From contig NZ_CP113942.1 in the NCBI RefSeq assembly GCF_029392815.1, forward strand, positions 1,736,001-1,800,000: a stretch of DNA of 64,000 bases. The letters run 5' to 3'. Below, piece by piece: positions 7,316 to 19,066 of the stretch. Position numbers and translations under genes: made by a program. The stretch is from Bifidobacterium sp. ESL0682. Lineage in GTDB: Bacteria; Actinomycetota; Actinomycetes; Actinomycetales; Bifidobacteriaceae. The notes beneath the pieces are model-generated. The model did no database searches and had not been told where the DNA came from. It was given only the letters and a program-made list of their open reading frames with translations. Within the stretch, counting starts at the first letter, position 1, and each line of letters opens with the position of its first letter.

Positions 7316-10183
7316 TCAGCGGCCACCGAAGCTGCCGCCGCCGGAACCGCCGCCCGAGCCTCCGAAGCTACCGCCACCACCGGAACCGCCGTCAGAGCCG
7401 GAAGATGTGCTGAATGTGGACTCCATGGTGTCGATGCCGTTGCTGATGCCAGCGGCAAAATCGCTGAATTGAGCACCCAGCGACGAGTCCGTACCCATCG
7501 CTGAACCCGAATCAGTTGAATAGCGATACCAATAGCACAGCGAATCGTTGTTGCCGCGCCCATTCTTGTCATCAAGCGACGAGAACAACCCGCCAAAACG
7601 TTGCATCTGCCCCGTGGATACCCCGAGCGCGGTGGCATAAATGTAATACTTATCAAAAGTGTCCGGCGACAACGGAACAACAGGGGATGGATTAGACGCT
7701 ATCGTCGAGCTGGAATCCGAGGAAACAGAGGCGGGGTTCGACTTCGCGCCAGAACCAGAGTCGGCCCCTGCACCAGACTCTGATATCGAGCCCGAACCCG
7801 ACATTACAACAGACCCGGCTGCTTCCGATTGGTTTACGGTGCTGTCGCCGCCATGTCGCAGATACGCTTCCAAGCCCAGCATCGGCGCAGCCAGCCGCCT
7901 CCCCTTTCGCGTCAAACCGCTATACCGCAACAACTTGAAGAGGAAAATGAGCAGGAAAATCACCGGTACGCCCAGCAGTAGCGAAACACCCCACTGCCCG
8001 TGCAGTTGATCGGAGACATGGCCGTAATCATCGGTGCCCGAGCCGACCGCGTTGAAGGCTAGCCTATCAACGTAGAGCGCCCCCATCACACCGGCCACCA
8101 CAATCGCCACAGCCGCCGCGAAGCCGAACAGCAACGGCTTGACCACCCGCAGCTTCAGATATTCGAAATTCGCGGTCCAATTGAAAACGCTTTGCAGCCA
8201 TTCGGCCTTCCACCAGCCGTCCAACTTACGACCTACAGCATGGAAATCAAAAACCGGCGTATCGAGTTTCAGCGATATCGCCCGGAGCAAGTTAAGCAGG
8301 GCACGCTCGGTAGCGGTAAGACCATGGGTTTCGCCAACGGAGTCGGCGAACGAACCGGGCAGCATCACTACCGTCGAAGTCGGTTTGGAACTGTTTATAC
8401 GATCGTCCGCTTCGTCAGCGATGACTTCTCGCACCGCTTCCATGCCTTTGGCAAGCCCCTGCGATCTGGCACGCTTGATACATTCCTCGTTCTGAGCTTC
8501 TCGGTCGGTGCGTTGCACTTTCTCGTCCGCTTTTCCTGCGGATGCAGCAGCGAATTCGGCATTCTTCTTTTGCATTTCGCTTACGTCGCGAAGCCGTTGC
8601 GCAATCTCATCGTCGCTGGCATTCGACAGATCTATTCCCTTGAACCACTCGGAACGACCGGGATAGACCGCGATGACGCCCTTGCTGACCAGCGAAAGCA
8701 GCGTAGAACTCATCTGACGAGACTTGAAGCTGTCTGAATATTCTCCAAAATCGAGATAATCAATGAATTTCGCCGCGTTTGTAGGAGTAATGTCAGGAAT
8801 GTCTTGCGAATAGGGCACCTGTCCGGTCTCCGGCTCAGACCCACTCGCCAACTTTTTCTTCCTAGTTTTCTTCTTCTTCGAATGGCTGACACCATGCCGA
8901 GGATGCTCGTCGGGATAATACGCCTGCCAATTCGTGATCAGCACGGCAGCCAGCGCAAACAGCAGCGCCGCGCCTTCCCAGCCCAAGTAGCCCAGAATCA
9001 CATTGCGCCGCATGGTGACATCATCCGCGGCCTTGCGCTGTTCGGCAGCCTCGCGGCCGAGCACCAAGCTCTTGCCGTCCTTGGCAATGCGATGCACCAC
9101 ATCCGCGCTCATCGGCGAGGCAGAAAACATCGAAACCAGGTCGATATGCCTGTTTGCGGCGACATTGTGCGCGGTAATCTCAATCTGCTGGCCGCCCGAC
9201 TTCGCAACGGAACCTTTGCCTGTATAATGCATCCACTGCCGCGTATCTGCGCTTTTCACGCCTTGCGGCAAAGTGACCTTCGCGCGGAAATCGTCGATCG
9301 GCACGCCACTGTTGTCACCAACCGGCTCCCACTTGAAGTAGGCCACATCGTTGTAGACCTTCACCACGTCCTTAAACGTCATGGAAACATCGAATTTGAG
9401 GCTTTTCGCGGATTTAGTTGCGGGAATGTTCCAGCCGATCTCCACCGTGTCGCCGGACTTACCCATGCTCGCCGCCGCACCGTTCTCGTCGCGTAACTGA
9501 CTGGAGCCGGCGTCTGATGCGGCATCTTCACCATCGCGCGCATTCCCGGTTTTGGCGCTATCAGGAGCAGCTGCAATATTGCCGTTGGTCTGAGTTCCCG
9601 CCTGTTCCCGCTGGTTCTGGGTTCCCGGCGCGTGGTTTTCCGAAGCCTGCTTGAGTTCCGCTGTTTTCTGCCGATATTGATCACCATTCATGGCAGCAGG
9701 AAGATATTCGTCGCCTTCGTTGCTATGCGTGTTGGCGAGAGCGACCGCATACCACTCGCCCGCATACTCCTCGTTCCAGTTGGGACTATAGAGATCACGC
9801 GTGGAAGAGCCATCACCATGCCTGAATTTCTGCCCAGTCGAAACATTGGTGACCGATACATCGGTAATGGCGCTCAGTATGCCGTCGCTTTTTTCATTGT
9901 GCTGAATCGTATAGCGCTGGAACAGTTGCCGCCACGGCTTGCCGCCCTTGCGCTTGTTGAGTTTCATGTCAACATGCTCGGTAATCCGCAGATCTCCGTC
10001 AGGCCGCACCGACACATCGTAGTTCAAGGAATGGTAAATCATATCGGCGCGATGAAAACCGAGATCGCCGGACTGGAAGCTGCACAGAGCAAGGAACACG
10101 ACAACGACGAGCGTACCGATTACCGCTGCTTTCAATGCCGCGACAATTCGCTCACCATTCAGCCCCTGACGTATCCTCCGCAT
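7316..10183 (-). CDS. DUF2207-family membrane protein
   Basis: The protein has 955 residues and starts after GGAGAAGTC. It has an N-terminal membrane segment (about residues 14-36), a large extracytoplasmic beta-rich DUF2207 region (YDVSVRPDGDLRITEHVDM onward), then a segment near residue 405. A charged Lys-rich cytoplasmic stretch follows, then two membrane segments near residues 690 and 745. The C-terminus is Ser-rich and ends in Gly/Ser/Phe repeats (GGSGGGSFGG), typical of the family. A Ser/Gln-rich insertion lies near residues 180-235. The function of DUF2207 proteins is not established. The gene ends 28 bases from the importer ATPase (convergent) and is divergent from the paralogous pair to its right. 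Confidence 0.85.
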   Translation of the reverse strand: MRRIRQGLNGERIVAALKAAVIGTLVVVVFLALCSFQSGDLGFHRADMIYHSLNYDVSVRPDGDLRITEHVDMKLNKRKGGKPWRQLFQRYTIQHNEKSDGILSAITDVSVTNVSTGQKFRHGDGSSTRDLYSPNWNEEYAGEWYAVALANTHSNEGDEYLPAAMNGDQYRQKTAELKQASENHAPGTQNQREQAGTQTNGNIAAAPDSAKTGNARDGEDAASDAGSSQLRDENGAAASMGKSGDTVEIGWNIPATKSAKSLKFDVSMTFKDVVKVYNDVAYFKWEPVGDNSGVPIDDFRAKVTLPQGVKSADTRQWMHYTGKGSVAKSGGQQIEITAHNVAANRHIDLVSMFSASPMSADVVHRIAKDGKSLVLGREAAEQRKAADDVTMRRNVILGYLGWEGAALLFALAAVLITNWQAYYPDEHPRHGVSHSKKKKTRKKKLASGSEPETGQVPYSQDIPDITPTNAAKFIDYLDFGEYSDSFKSRQMSSTLLSLVSKGVIAVYPGRSEWFKGIDLSNASDDEIAQRLRDVSEMQKKNAEFAAASAGKADEKVQRTDREAQNEECIKRARSQGLAKGMEAVREVIADEADDRINSSKPTSTVVMLPGSFADSVGETHGLTATERALLNLLRAISLKLDTPVFDFHAVGRKLDGWWKAEWLQSVFNWTANFEYLKLRVVKPLLFGFAAAVAIVVAGVMGALYVDRLAFNAVGSGTDDYGHVSDQLHGQWGVSLLLGVPVIFLLIFLFKLLRYSGLTRKGRRLAAPMLGLEAYLRHGGDSTVNQSEAAGSVVMSGSGSISESGAGADSGSGAKSNPASVSSDSSSTIASNPSPVVPLSPDTFDKYYIYATALGVSTGQMQRFGGLFSSLDDKNGRGNNDSLCYWYRYSTDSGSAMGTDSSLGAQFSDFAAGISNGIDTMESTFSTSSGSDGGSGGGGSFGGSGGGSGGGSFGGR

Positions 10184-10367
10184 GACTTCTCCACTTCACC
10201 ACAACCAACACGACGGCCCCGTGCCATCTCACTTCTCTGCGTATCACATCCATACTATCGGCCAGGAAGTACCCATCAATGAAAAGTTCACTCGTATTTT
10301 GATAGAGTAGTGCAATACGGCAATCATAGAATCGCTGCAAGAAGAAGAGCCAGGAAGGAACCGCACC

Positions 10368-11519
10368 GTGCCTCGTTTTAAGAATCAATCCGCAGGAGAT
10401 TCGCAAATGCCGTTATCCGGCGACGATATAACCTACAATAACGTATCTTCGCAAGACAACTCTGCAGACACATCAGCACCTTTTGACTCGACCGCTTATA
10501 GCCAAGTGCCCACCAGCAACGGTGACACAGCCCAAAATGCCAGCAATATCGACGACAAACCGTGGTTAAAACAAAACAGCGGTCACAGCGCCAACCACGC
10601 AACTGCAAACACCAAAAACACTGGAGCCATTATCGCCCTATTCGTCGTCATCGCCCTATTCGTCATCCTGGCCGTCGCGGTGTTCCTCTATATCCACGGC
10701 AAAGATTCCGGCAATGGCAGCAGTATCAGCGGCGGCTATTCCTCCTATTCTTCATCGCCTGAATCGAAAAAGCTCAGGGAACAGCAGAAAAACCAGATCA
10801 TCCAAGATGAAGCCAGCGACGCTTATCAAGCGATATCCAATCAGGATTCCAAGGTGAGCGAAGCCCTGAGCACCCTCATGCAAAATTCGGGAAGCAGCGG
10901 TAGCAGCACAGAAGTCACCCAAGCGCAGGTCGACGAGCTCAAGTCCGAAACGGCGAAAATGCCGAAAACGATCGGCGCCTTCAAGAAAACCAAGGCGTAC
11001 CACAAATACTCAAATGTGCGCAAGGCCTATAAAGAATACCAATCCAAGGACAACGATTACATCAACGCGGTGAACAATTTCGCCGATTCCGCCATCGCCT
11101 ATACCAAAGCGGTAAAAAACTGCAACGAACTCCACGACTGGTCCAGTATGGGTTCCGATGCTGCCGCTTACACGAACGCCAAGCAAAAGACCATCACCAC
11201 CTGTAAGGCAGCAGCGCAAGACCTTGCAAACTCCAAAGACGGGCCGATCAAAGATTACTCCGCCGCGACCATCAAACGTATGAACGACGCACAAAAGCAA
11301 CTCGACGGTATCAAAGCCCTAGGGTCGTCCGACGACATCTTCGGCGACGAAACAAAGTTCCAGAAATTCGAAGACCTCACCAACAAACTCGGCAAAGACC
11401 TCAATCCGACTACACAAATTGGCGACCAAAATCCCGTCTATAAGGAACTGATGGTGGACACCAAACCTGATAAGGCGCTGATCAAAATAAGCACCGCGAT
11501 GTACAGCACGGACAAATAA
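10368..11519 (+). CDS. single-pass membrane protein, paralogue A of a tandem pair
   Basis: The gene starts at GTG 10368, with GGAAGGA upstream; the product has 383 residues. About 85 polar Ser/Asp/Gln-rich residues come first, then one membrane segment (IIALFVVIALFVILAVAVFL, about residues 86-105), then a mostly helical domain of about 270 residues, probably outside the cell. Two cysteines in the C-terminal half (KNCNE and TTCKAA) are conserved in the neighbouring paralogue and could form a disulfide. Near the end both share TATVKRM/AATIKRM...DAQKQLD...KALG..DDIFGD. I do not recognise the family. Confidence 0.75.
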   Translation: MPRFKNQSAGDSQMPLSGDDITYNNVSSQDNSADTSAPFDSTAYSQVPTSNGDTAQNASNIDDKPWLKQNSGHSANHATANTKNTGAIIALFVVIALFVILAVAVFLYIHGKDSGNGSSISGGYSSYSSSPESKKLREQQKNQIIQDEASDAYQAISNQDSKVSEALSTLMQNSGSSGSSTEVTQAQVDELKSETAKMPKTIGAFKKTKAYHKYSNVRKAYKEYQSKDNDYINAVNNFADSAIAYTKAVKNCNELHDWSSMGSDAAAYTNAKQKTITTCKAAAQDLANSKDGPIKDYSAATIKRMNDAQKQLDGIKALGSSDDIFGDETKFQKFEDLTNKLGKDLNPTTQIGDQNPVYKELMVDTKPDKALIKISTAMYSTDK

Positions 11520-11590
11520 ACAGCTTCCGCCGACGTTGACCGACGTTAGTCGGCACTGATTGAACAATGAAGTCGAAAAGAGGACAACGA

Positions 11591-12769
11591 TTGCGTTCAT
11601 TGAGAAACTCGTCCAAAAACAAGGCACAACTATCGCCGTCAGACGACAACACTTCTTTCGATAGCACCTCGCCAGACGACAGCGCGTCCTTCGACAGCAC
11701 TTCATCGCCATTCAGCTCGTACGACTATACTCAACAGGCGCCCTTCAGCAACGATGCCAATGATCCCGGGCAAAACAACGCTGGAGCCAACGGAAACCCG
11801 CCAACGAATGAACGCGGAAGTCAGAGTCAAGACGGCAACAATGACAATGACATCGATGTCACACCCGTACCGTTAACCGCAAAAAACTTTGTCATTGCCA
11901 TCGTTGCCATGATCGTCATCGGCGCACTAGTACTCGTGTTTTCACATCGCTCGAGCTCCAGCAATAGCACTTCTTCCAACAACAGTGGCTACTCCAGTTA
12001 CTTCGATTCACGACAAAAGAAACTGGACGCGCAAGAAAAAGAATCAGACATCATCGACAAGGCCCTCGACGTGTTCCACACGGAAATCTTCAATCCAGAA
12101 TCCCAAGCGGTTCAAGCCGTCTACCCTGTCATCGAGAGCGTTGGAATCAATGCTCCAAGCACGACGGTCAATCAAGCCGATCTCGACAAGCTCAGATCCG
12201 CGACGGCAGCATTGGGCAATTCCCGGAACGAGTTCACCAAAACGGAGGCATACAGCCAATCTCAGGACGTGCGCGAAACCTACAAAACCTATCAAGACAG
12301 GAAAAAGAACTACGTCACCGTACTCAATAATTTTGCCGATGCTGCCGTCGGATACGCGGCCACGGCGAAGAACTGCCAGGAAAACTACGCCAGTATCCCC
12401 ATCATGGGTGAAGACCCCAATTATTACGCTAACACGCAAAACATGATCACCAACTGCCTGACGTCAGCACAAAGCATCGCCCAGTCCAAAGACCCTGTCA
12501 TCAAAAAGTATGCAACGGCGACCGTCAAGCGCATGGGCGACGCACAAAAGCAGCTCGATGCCCTCAAGGCCCTCGGCTCCCCAGACGATATTTTCGGCGA
12601 CCACGCGAAATTCCTGAAATCTAGCCCAATAGAGGACAAACTCAGAGACGACCTGTACAAGGCCGAAACATACGGCAATCAGAATCCCCTGTACAAGGAA
12701 TTGACCGATGCCAGGCCAGATAAAGAGATAGAAAAAATCGATACGCTATTAGTCGATATGAGCAAATAA
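11591..12769 (+). CDS. single-pass membrane protein, paralogue B of a tandem pair
   Basis: This is a paralogue of the preceding gene, with the same plan: a polar Ser/Asp/Asn-rich N-terminus, one membrane segment (FVIAIVAMIVIGALVLVF), and a helical domain with matching KNC and TNC cysteines and the DDIFGD motif. An upstream ATG at 11567 lacks a ribosome site. TTG at 11591 follows AGAGGA at 11579-11584, and its product aligns with the start of the paralogue, so I chose TTG. The two genes are separated by about 70 bases and look like one transcription unit made by tandem duplication. A strong terminator follows. The function is unknown. Confidence 0.72.
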   Translation: MRSLRNSSKNKAQLSPSDDNTSFDSTSPDDSASFDSTSSPFSSYDYTQQAPFSNDANDPGQNNAGANGNPPTNERGSQSQDGNNDNDIDVTPVPLTAKNFVIAIVAMIVIGALVLVFSHRSSSSNSTSSNNSGYSSYFDSRQKKLDAQEKESDIIDKALDVFHTEIFNPESQAVQAVYPVIESVGINAPSTTVNQADLDKLRSATAALGNSRNEFTKTEAYSQSQDVRETYKTYQDRKKNYVTVLNNFADAAVGYAATAKNCQENYASIPIMGEDPNYYANTQNMITNCLTSAQSIAQSKDPVIKKYATATVKRMGDAQKQLDALKALGSPDDIFGDHAKFLKSSPIEDKLRDDLYKAETYGNQNPLYKELTDARPDKEIEKIDTLLVDMSK

Positions 12770-12790
12770 GCAATTCTCCGACTTTTCCAC

Positions 12791-12830
12791 AGAAAATGGG
12801 CACCCACCTTGTGGCGAGTGCCCATTTTCT
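12791..12830. terminator. bidirectional terminator
   Basis: A perfect 13-bp inverted repeat (AGAAAATGGGCAC at 12791 pairs with 12818-12830) has a 14-base loop and A/T-rich outer ends that supply a T tract in both directions. It lies between the convergent paralogue B gene and pgi. Confidence 0.85.
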
Positions 12831-12873
12831 ATCGTGGTGTCAGTCCAATATCAGCTGACACGAAGCCGCGAAA

Positions 12874-14568
<1,695 letters not shown>

Positions 14569-14875
14569 ATTCTTAAGGTCCTTTCATCACGTGCCGCGGG
14601 GGTTTCGTGGCCTTGTCAGTCTTCTCTTCAAAGTGCCGTTCCCACCGCTTGCTACAGATATCAATTTACTCACAAAAGAGGACACAACAGCACAAAAAGC
14701 GTCGCCCTAGTCACCCCTGACATAACGAGATATTTGACATCAAAACGACGGAATTTGAACGATTCAAAAACATACAAACCACGAGAAAACAAACAGAGAG
14801 CGCTCACACACGCCTTCACTCGGCCAAGTCGAATTGTGCGGCTACAGCTTCTTTCGAGTCAATACCGGTTTTTAT
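14569..14875. other. spacer between pgi and acyltransferase gene
   Basis: This holds the pgi promoter and leader. It becomes A-rich toward the right (14680-14800). I find no convincing gene, hairpin or repeat. Confidence 0.5.
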
Positions 14876-14889
14876 CTACGCTAACTTTA

Positions 14890-16320
14890 TCAAGCGCAGC
14901 AAGGGCTGACGGATGAAACGGTCGATAAGGCAGACCACAAGCACGAATGCCAGAGAAAAATGATTTCAACCAGGAACCAATTAATCAGCCAACCCACGGA
15001 AGCAGACATACCGCCGATGGCGAAGGCACTGGCAACATGAATGGCAACGGGATCAGCGAAACGGTTCTGCACGGCTATCCACGCATAATATGTCAACGCT
15101 TGCACGACATAGAAGCCCAGAATGCCGGAAGCGAGCGCCTCGACGGCACGACTGCAGAAGGCTTTTGCGCTTGGCTGGAACGCTCTTTTTGTATTACCGT
15201 TGCAACTCAGTTTAGCTTCATCCGACTTTCTGACGCTATCCGGCGAAGGTTCCATACTATGTCCCGTATCATCGGATTTTGCGTCACCAATCGGCAAAAG
15301 CTCCATGGCGAGCGAATTGCGTTTTCGCAATCTCGCACCAGGGCACGCGGCACACATCAGCGAGCAGACGGCAAGTAGGAACGAAATGGCCGAGGTGGAT
15401 TTGAACGAGAGCACCGTCAGTAGGCCGTAATGTCCACCAAACGCTGCAAAAGCGACGATACAACCGGCCACGGCGACCAGAACCACCAACGCAAGCGCCC
15501 AGAAACGGCGAGTGAGCCAGAACGGCGCAGAGTCATGCTCAGAAGCATCTTTCCCATACCACCGCTGCCAAGCACAGCCCAAAGCGCCGGCGCAAATATA
15601 AGAGGCGAAATAGGTGACGGCGCTCATCTGTTTGCGCCAGTCCAGAATGCTCAGGGAATCGAAGAAGTTGCGCCCGCTTATGGCGACGTAGATATTGAGA
15701 CCGTAAATCGCGACAAGGGCAACCGCCCACAACGCCACGCACCATTTCTTCCGGCAGCGCTCAATGCACCAGCCAATGAACGGAGCAAGCAACACAAATA
15801 TGACATACAGCCAGACAAATTCCAAGCTCAGAATCACATCACGCAGGCCACCGATCGACTGAATCGGCACGACCCAGCGGTTGACCGCAATCAATACCAC
15901 GATATAAAACACCACGGCCGCAAGGACTTTCGCGATGCGGACCGCGGTCGGCTTCCACTCATCGCGCACAAATCCTTTATGACGCGAGCGCTGCGCCAGC
16001 CTCGGGACCAGGAAAAATGCCGAAATCATGAAAAAGATGTGGTTGCCCCAGGCTCCCAGGAACATCAGCATCGAAATCAGCCACACCGCCACCGAAGTTG
16101 AGGAAACAATGGAGATGAATGTGGGGGCTGCACCGGTCTGCATGGCTGTTGAAAGCGCGTGCGGCCCATTGAGGGCAATCTGCTCGAAAGTCAGTAAAAA
16201 CGTGTGAAATACCGCGATGCCGATAATCGCCAGCAGACGCAATAATTCGACTGCAAAAATACGCGGGCGACGACGTTTTGGGCGCGCTGGCACCGATGTG
16301 GAAATGCTAGAGGATGTCAT
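14890..16320 (-). CDS. acyltransferase-3-type integral membrane protein, C-terminus shifted
   Basis: A polytopic membrane protein of about 476 residues with the OafA/WecH acyltransferase-3 plan: PRIFAVELLRLLAIIGIAVFHTF at the start with the conserved Arg and His, then about ten membrane helices. Such enzymes acetylate or acylate surface polysaccharides. ATG 16320 overlaps the stop of the guanylyltransferase gene, suggesting coupling. In the listed frame the tail reads FLWHSCLWSALSTV and stops at 14890. Adding one base at the A5 run 14956-14960 instead gives a membrane helix and basic tail (SLAFVLVVCLIDRFIRQPLL) ending at 14876, which fits the family better. A one-base loss is therefore likely. 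Confidence 0.75.
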   Translation of the reverse strand: MTSSSISTSVPARPKRRRPRIFAVELLRLLAIIGIAVFHTFLLTFEQIALNGPHALSTAMQTGAAPTFISIVSSTSVAVWLISMLMFLGAWGNHIFFMISAFFLVPRLAQRSRHKGFVRDEWKPTAVRIAKVLAAVVFYIVVLIAVNRWVVPIQSIGGLRDVILSLEFVWLYVIFVLLAPFIGWCIERCRKKWCVALWAVALVAIYGLNIYVAISGRNFFDSLSILDWRKQMSAVTYFASYICAGALGCAWQRWYGKDASEHDSAPFWLTRRFWALALVVLVAVAGCIVAFAAFGGHYGLLTVLSFKSTSAISFLLAVCSLMCAACPGARLRKRNSLAMELLPIGDAKSDDTGHSMEPSPDSVRKSDEAKLSCNGNTKRAFQPSAKAFCSRAVEALASGILGFYVVQALTYYAWIAVQNRFADPVAIHVASAFAIGGMSASVGWLINWFLVEIIFLWHSCLWSALSTVSSVSPCCA

Positions 16321-17575
16321 CACGGCCTTCGCGGTCAAGATAGGCGACCATGTCCTTGACCTCCTGGCTGCGAGCGCGCGGGGCGATCATCAGCGCATCG
16401 GGGGTATCGGCGATGACCATGTCATTGACGCCGAGCAGGGCGATGGTACGGTCGGAAAGCGGCATCACCACGTCTCCGGCGCTGTCGAGGCTGACCACCT
16501 TGTCGGTGTCGCCAAGAATCTTGATATTGCGGGCGCCGGTGCTGGGCAACAGCGCTGCAACAGAATTGAAGTCGCCGATATCGTCCCAGCCGAAGTCACC
16601 TGGAACCATCGCCACGCCGCCGGCCACACTCAGCGGCTCAGCCACCGCGTAATCGAACGCGATTTTCTCGATGCTCGGCCAATAAGTCGCCATCGCCTCG
16701 TCAATGGCATCGCTGTCGACATCGCTGGATTCGGCATCAACGACGCCCTGCGCCGCATATCTGGCCGCCGCGATTTCCGCATTTCTTGCAGACTCAGCGT
16801 CGCCGTCGTTGTCTACGGACATGTAGGCATCGGCGATATGCGAAATCGCATCATACATCTCGGGCTTGTATTCTCGCAGATGGTTGAGCAACACGTCGGC
16901 ACGCATCACGAACATGCCCGCGTTCCAACGGTATTCGCCGGTGGAAAGATAGGCCTGCGCCGTGGCCGAATCCGGCTTTTCGACAAACCGTTCCACCAGA
17001 CGCGCGTTCGGTGCACCTGGTATTTCGCTGCCCAATGACCGGCCTTGATGAATGTATCCAAAAGCCGTGGAGGGCCGAGAAGCCGCGATGCCAATGGTCG
17101 TTACGTATCCGGCGCGCGCTGCGGCCACCGCCTGCCGCACCGCTTCGGCGAACGAATCCTTGCCACGAATGACATGATCGGCAGCAAACGACCCCACAAC
17201 GATCTGCTCGCCATGTCGCCTCGCCAAAATGGCCGTTGCCAGCGCGATGGCCGCCGTCGAATCACGCGGCACCGGCTCAGCGAAAATGTTGGATTCCTTG
17301 AGTTCAGGCAGCTGCGCCTCAACCGCTGCAACATGCCGCCAACCCGTGCTCACCACAATGCGATCCGGCCCGGCAAGCCGCGCGAGCCTGTCGAACGTCG
17401 ATTGAATCAGCGTGCGTCCGCTGCCCATCAGATCGTAAAGGAACTTCGGCCTCGCTCCACGGCTCAGCGGCCAAAGCCTGGAACCGGTGCCTCCGGCGGG
17501 GATGATGGCATAAAAGTCCTCGAAACCATTGTTTGGCGTCGATACCTCCGGCATTGCATTTTCCAAGTTGCCCAT
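16307..17575 (-). CDS. manC: mannose-1-phosphate guanylyltransferase
   Basis: The protein has 422 residues. It makes GDP-mannose from mannose 1-phosphate and GTP for glycan synthesis. The pyrophosphorylase loop AIIPAGGTGSRLWPLSRGARPKFL is at about residues 23-46. FVEKPDSATAQAYL and WNAGMFVMRADVL mark the sugar-binding core, and a C-terminal beta-helix part follows. No phosphomannose-isomerase domain is fused. ATG 17575 directly abuts an AAAAGGG ribosome site, while ATG 17554 has better spacing, so the start is uncertain by seven codons. It overlaps the acyltransferase gene, and the pair probably serves surface polysaccharide assembly. Confidence 0.88.
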   Translation of the reverse strand: MGNLENAMPEVSTPNNGFEDFYAIIPAGGTGSRLWPLSRGARPKFLYDLMGSGRTLIQSTFDRLARLAGPDRIVVSTGWRHVAAVEAQLPELKESNIFAEPVPRDSTAAIALATAILARRHGEQIVVGSFAADHVIRGKDSFAEAVRQAVAAARAGYVTTIGIAASRPSTAFGYIHQGRSLGSEIPGAPNARLVERFVEKPDSATAQAYLSTGEYRWNAGMFVMRADVLLNHLREYKPEMYDAISHIADAYMSVDNDGDAESARNAEIAAARYAAQGVVDAESSDVDSDAIDEAMATYWPSIEKIAFDYAVAEPLSVAGGVAMVPGDFGWDDIGDFNSVAALLPSTGARNIKILGDTDKVVSLDSAGDVVMPLSDRTIALLGVNDMVIADTPDALMIAPRARSQEVKDMVAYLDREGRDDIL

Positions 17576-17856
17576 CCCTTTTCGCGCGATTTTGAGCCTG
17601 CTTGCTCTTTAATATATTGTCGCGCGGCCCGTTGTCATTGCAAACAGCCTTCGCACCGTTGGCCGAGATAGCAGTTCGGTTCCCCATAATGCTGCCGTTT
17701 ATTCGCTAAATCGCATGGTAACCGCACCATAACCGCAAAGCAAACGCAAGCACCACCCAGCAAGACACGTCCGAACGCAAGCCTCGTGGACAAAATGGAA
17801 ATCATCCAGTAGTATTATTGTTTTGTGCGCGAGTGGTGCATACCGCCCGGGCATTT

Positions 17857-17929
17857 GCCGCTTTAGCTCAGTTGGTAGAGCGTCTCACTCGTAATGAGAA
17901 GGTCGACAGTTCGATTCTGTCAAGCGGCT
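17857..17929 (+). tRNA. tRNA-Thr (anticodon CGT)
   Basis: The 73-base cloverleaf has acceptor arms GCCGCTT/AAGCGGC, a D arm with GCTCAGTTGGTAGAGC, the anticodon stem TCTCA/TGAGA with loop CTCGTAA (anticodon CGT), and a T arm with GTTCGATTC. The 3' CCA is not encoded. It is preceded by the manC promoter region and followed by a short AT-rich spacer. Confidence 0.96.
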
Positions 17930-18025
17930 CTTTATTTCCCAATATTTCTAATATTTCCAATGCACTTAATAATAAAATCCAATTGACGGCACCTTTAAAA
18001 TTCTGCCTAATCCACACTTGAGCGA

Positions 18026-18784
18026 TCATTCCGCTTCGCCATAGACTCGATATTGCAGTCGGATGGGCTCAGTGCCGAGTTTTCGCAGCTTACGCTGTTC
18101 GGTTAGATATGACGGCAGCAGCGCGATGCCCTTGCCCTGCTCCACCATGGTGACGATGGTCTCCAGCGAATCGACCTCCATCAGTCGACGCGAATCATGA
18201 GTAGCAATATGGTCGCGCAACGAACGCTTGCGGAAGACACATTCCTTGTCATGGTTAATTAACAGCGGAATACCGACAGGAAAACCTTTCGCTCCATCTT
18301 CCGCTGCGAGATAGGAAGCTTCCAACATCCCGGCACTTATCACTTGATAGTTGTCTAGTTCGCCCAAATCCACGAACGCCACCACCGATTTGTATTGATG
18401 ACGCCGCGCTTCGGGAACGATGTCGCTTTGACGGCGGACGACGATGGTGCCGTAGCTTTCAGGATGAAACGACGGCATGTTGGTCATCATATAGTGCAGC
18501 AAAGTTTCGGTAATCAACAAGTCACCGGGAACACCGGCCGCTTCACGCCGCACATCGTCGAGCTCGGCCGTGATGCGCAGCGACGCACGGTAAAGTCGCT
18601 TACCGATTTTGGTAGGCTCGACGCCTTTCGCGCTACGTTCCATCAGCGTCGTGTGAAACTCTCGCTCAAGCGATTTGAGCCGGGCACTGATATTCGATTG
18701 CGCGTAGCCAAGCGCCTTTGCGGCCTTGTTGAGCGAACCGGTTTCGATAATCGCCTCGAAAATTTCCAGATCGTTGAGATTCAT
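18026..18784 (-). CDS. LysR-family transcriptional regulator
   Basis: The protein has 252 residues from ATG 18784, which has an excellent AAAGGAG site; an upstream in-frame ATG at 18817 lacks one. The N-terminal winged helix-turn-helix is clear (LEIFEAIIETGSLNKAAKALGYAQSNISARLKSLE, about residues 5-39). The effector domain is shorter than the usual 290-300 residue family length. It is divergent from the GAPDH gene across a 282-base AT-rich spacer, the usual layout for a LysR regulator and its target. Control of that gene is inferred from position only. Confidence 0.87.
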   Translation of the reverse strand: MNLNDLEIFEAIIETGSLNKAAKALGYAQSNISARLKSLEREFHTTLMERSAKGVEPTKIGKRLYRASLRITAELDDVRREAAGVPGDLLITETLLHYMMTNMPSFHPESYGTIVVRRQSDIVPEARRHQYKSVVAFVDLGELDNYQVISAGMLEASYLAAEDGAKGFPVGIPLLINHDKECVFRKRSLRDHIATHDSRRLMEVDSLETIVTMVEQGKGIALLPSYLTEQRKLRKLGTEPIRLQYRVYGEAE

Positions 18785-19066
18785 CGCACTCCTTTTGCCT
18801 GTAACAGCGATGGCCATAGTTTCTGTGTCATGGATGAACGTCCGTCAAATCATCTGCGATAATCAATTTATAGTATCTGCTGTATTGATATGCTATCAGC
18901 AAATACAAAATAAAGTACCTAATAAATACAACGGTTCTCATTATTCATAATTTACGATACATATCATTTTTAGCGATAGGTATATCTATTTCAAATACTA
19001 TGCATCCGTCTGGCAAAGTCGTATCTTGAAGCTGTTAGAAAACGAAGAAAAAGACAAGGAGCCATT

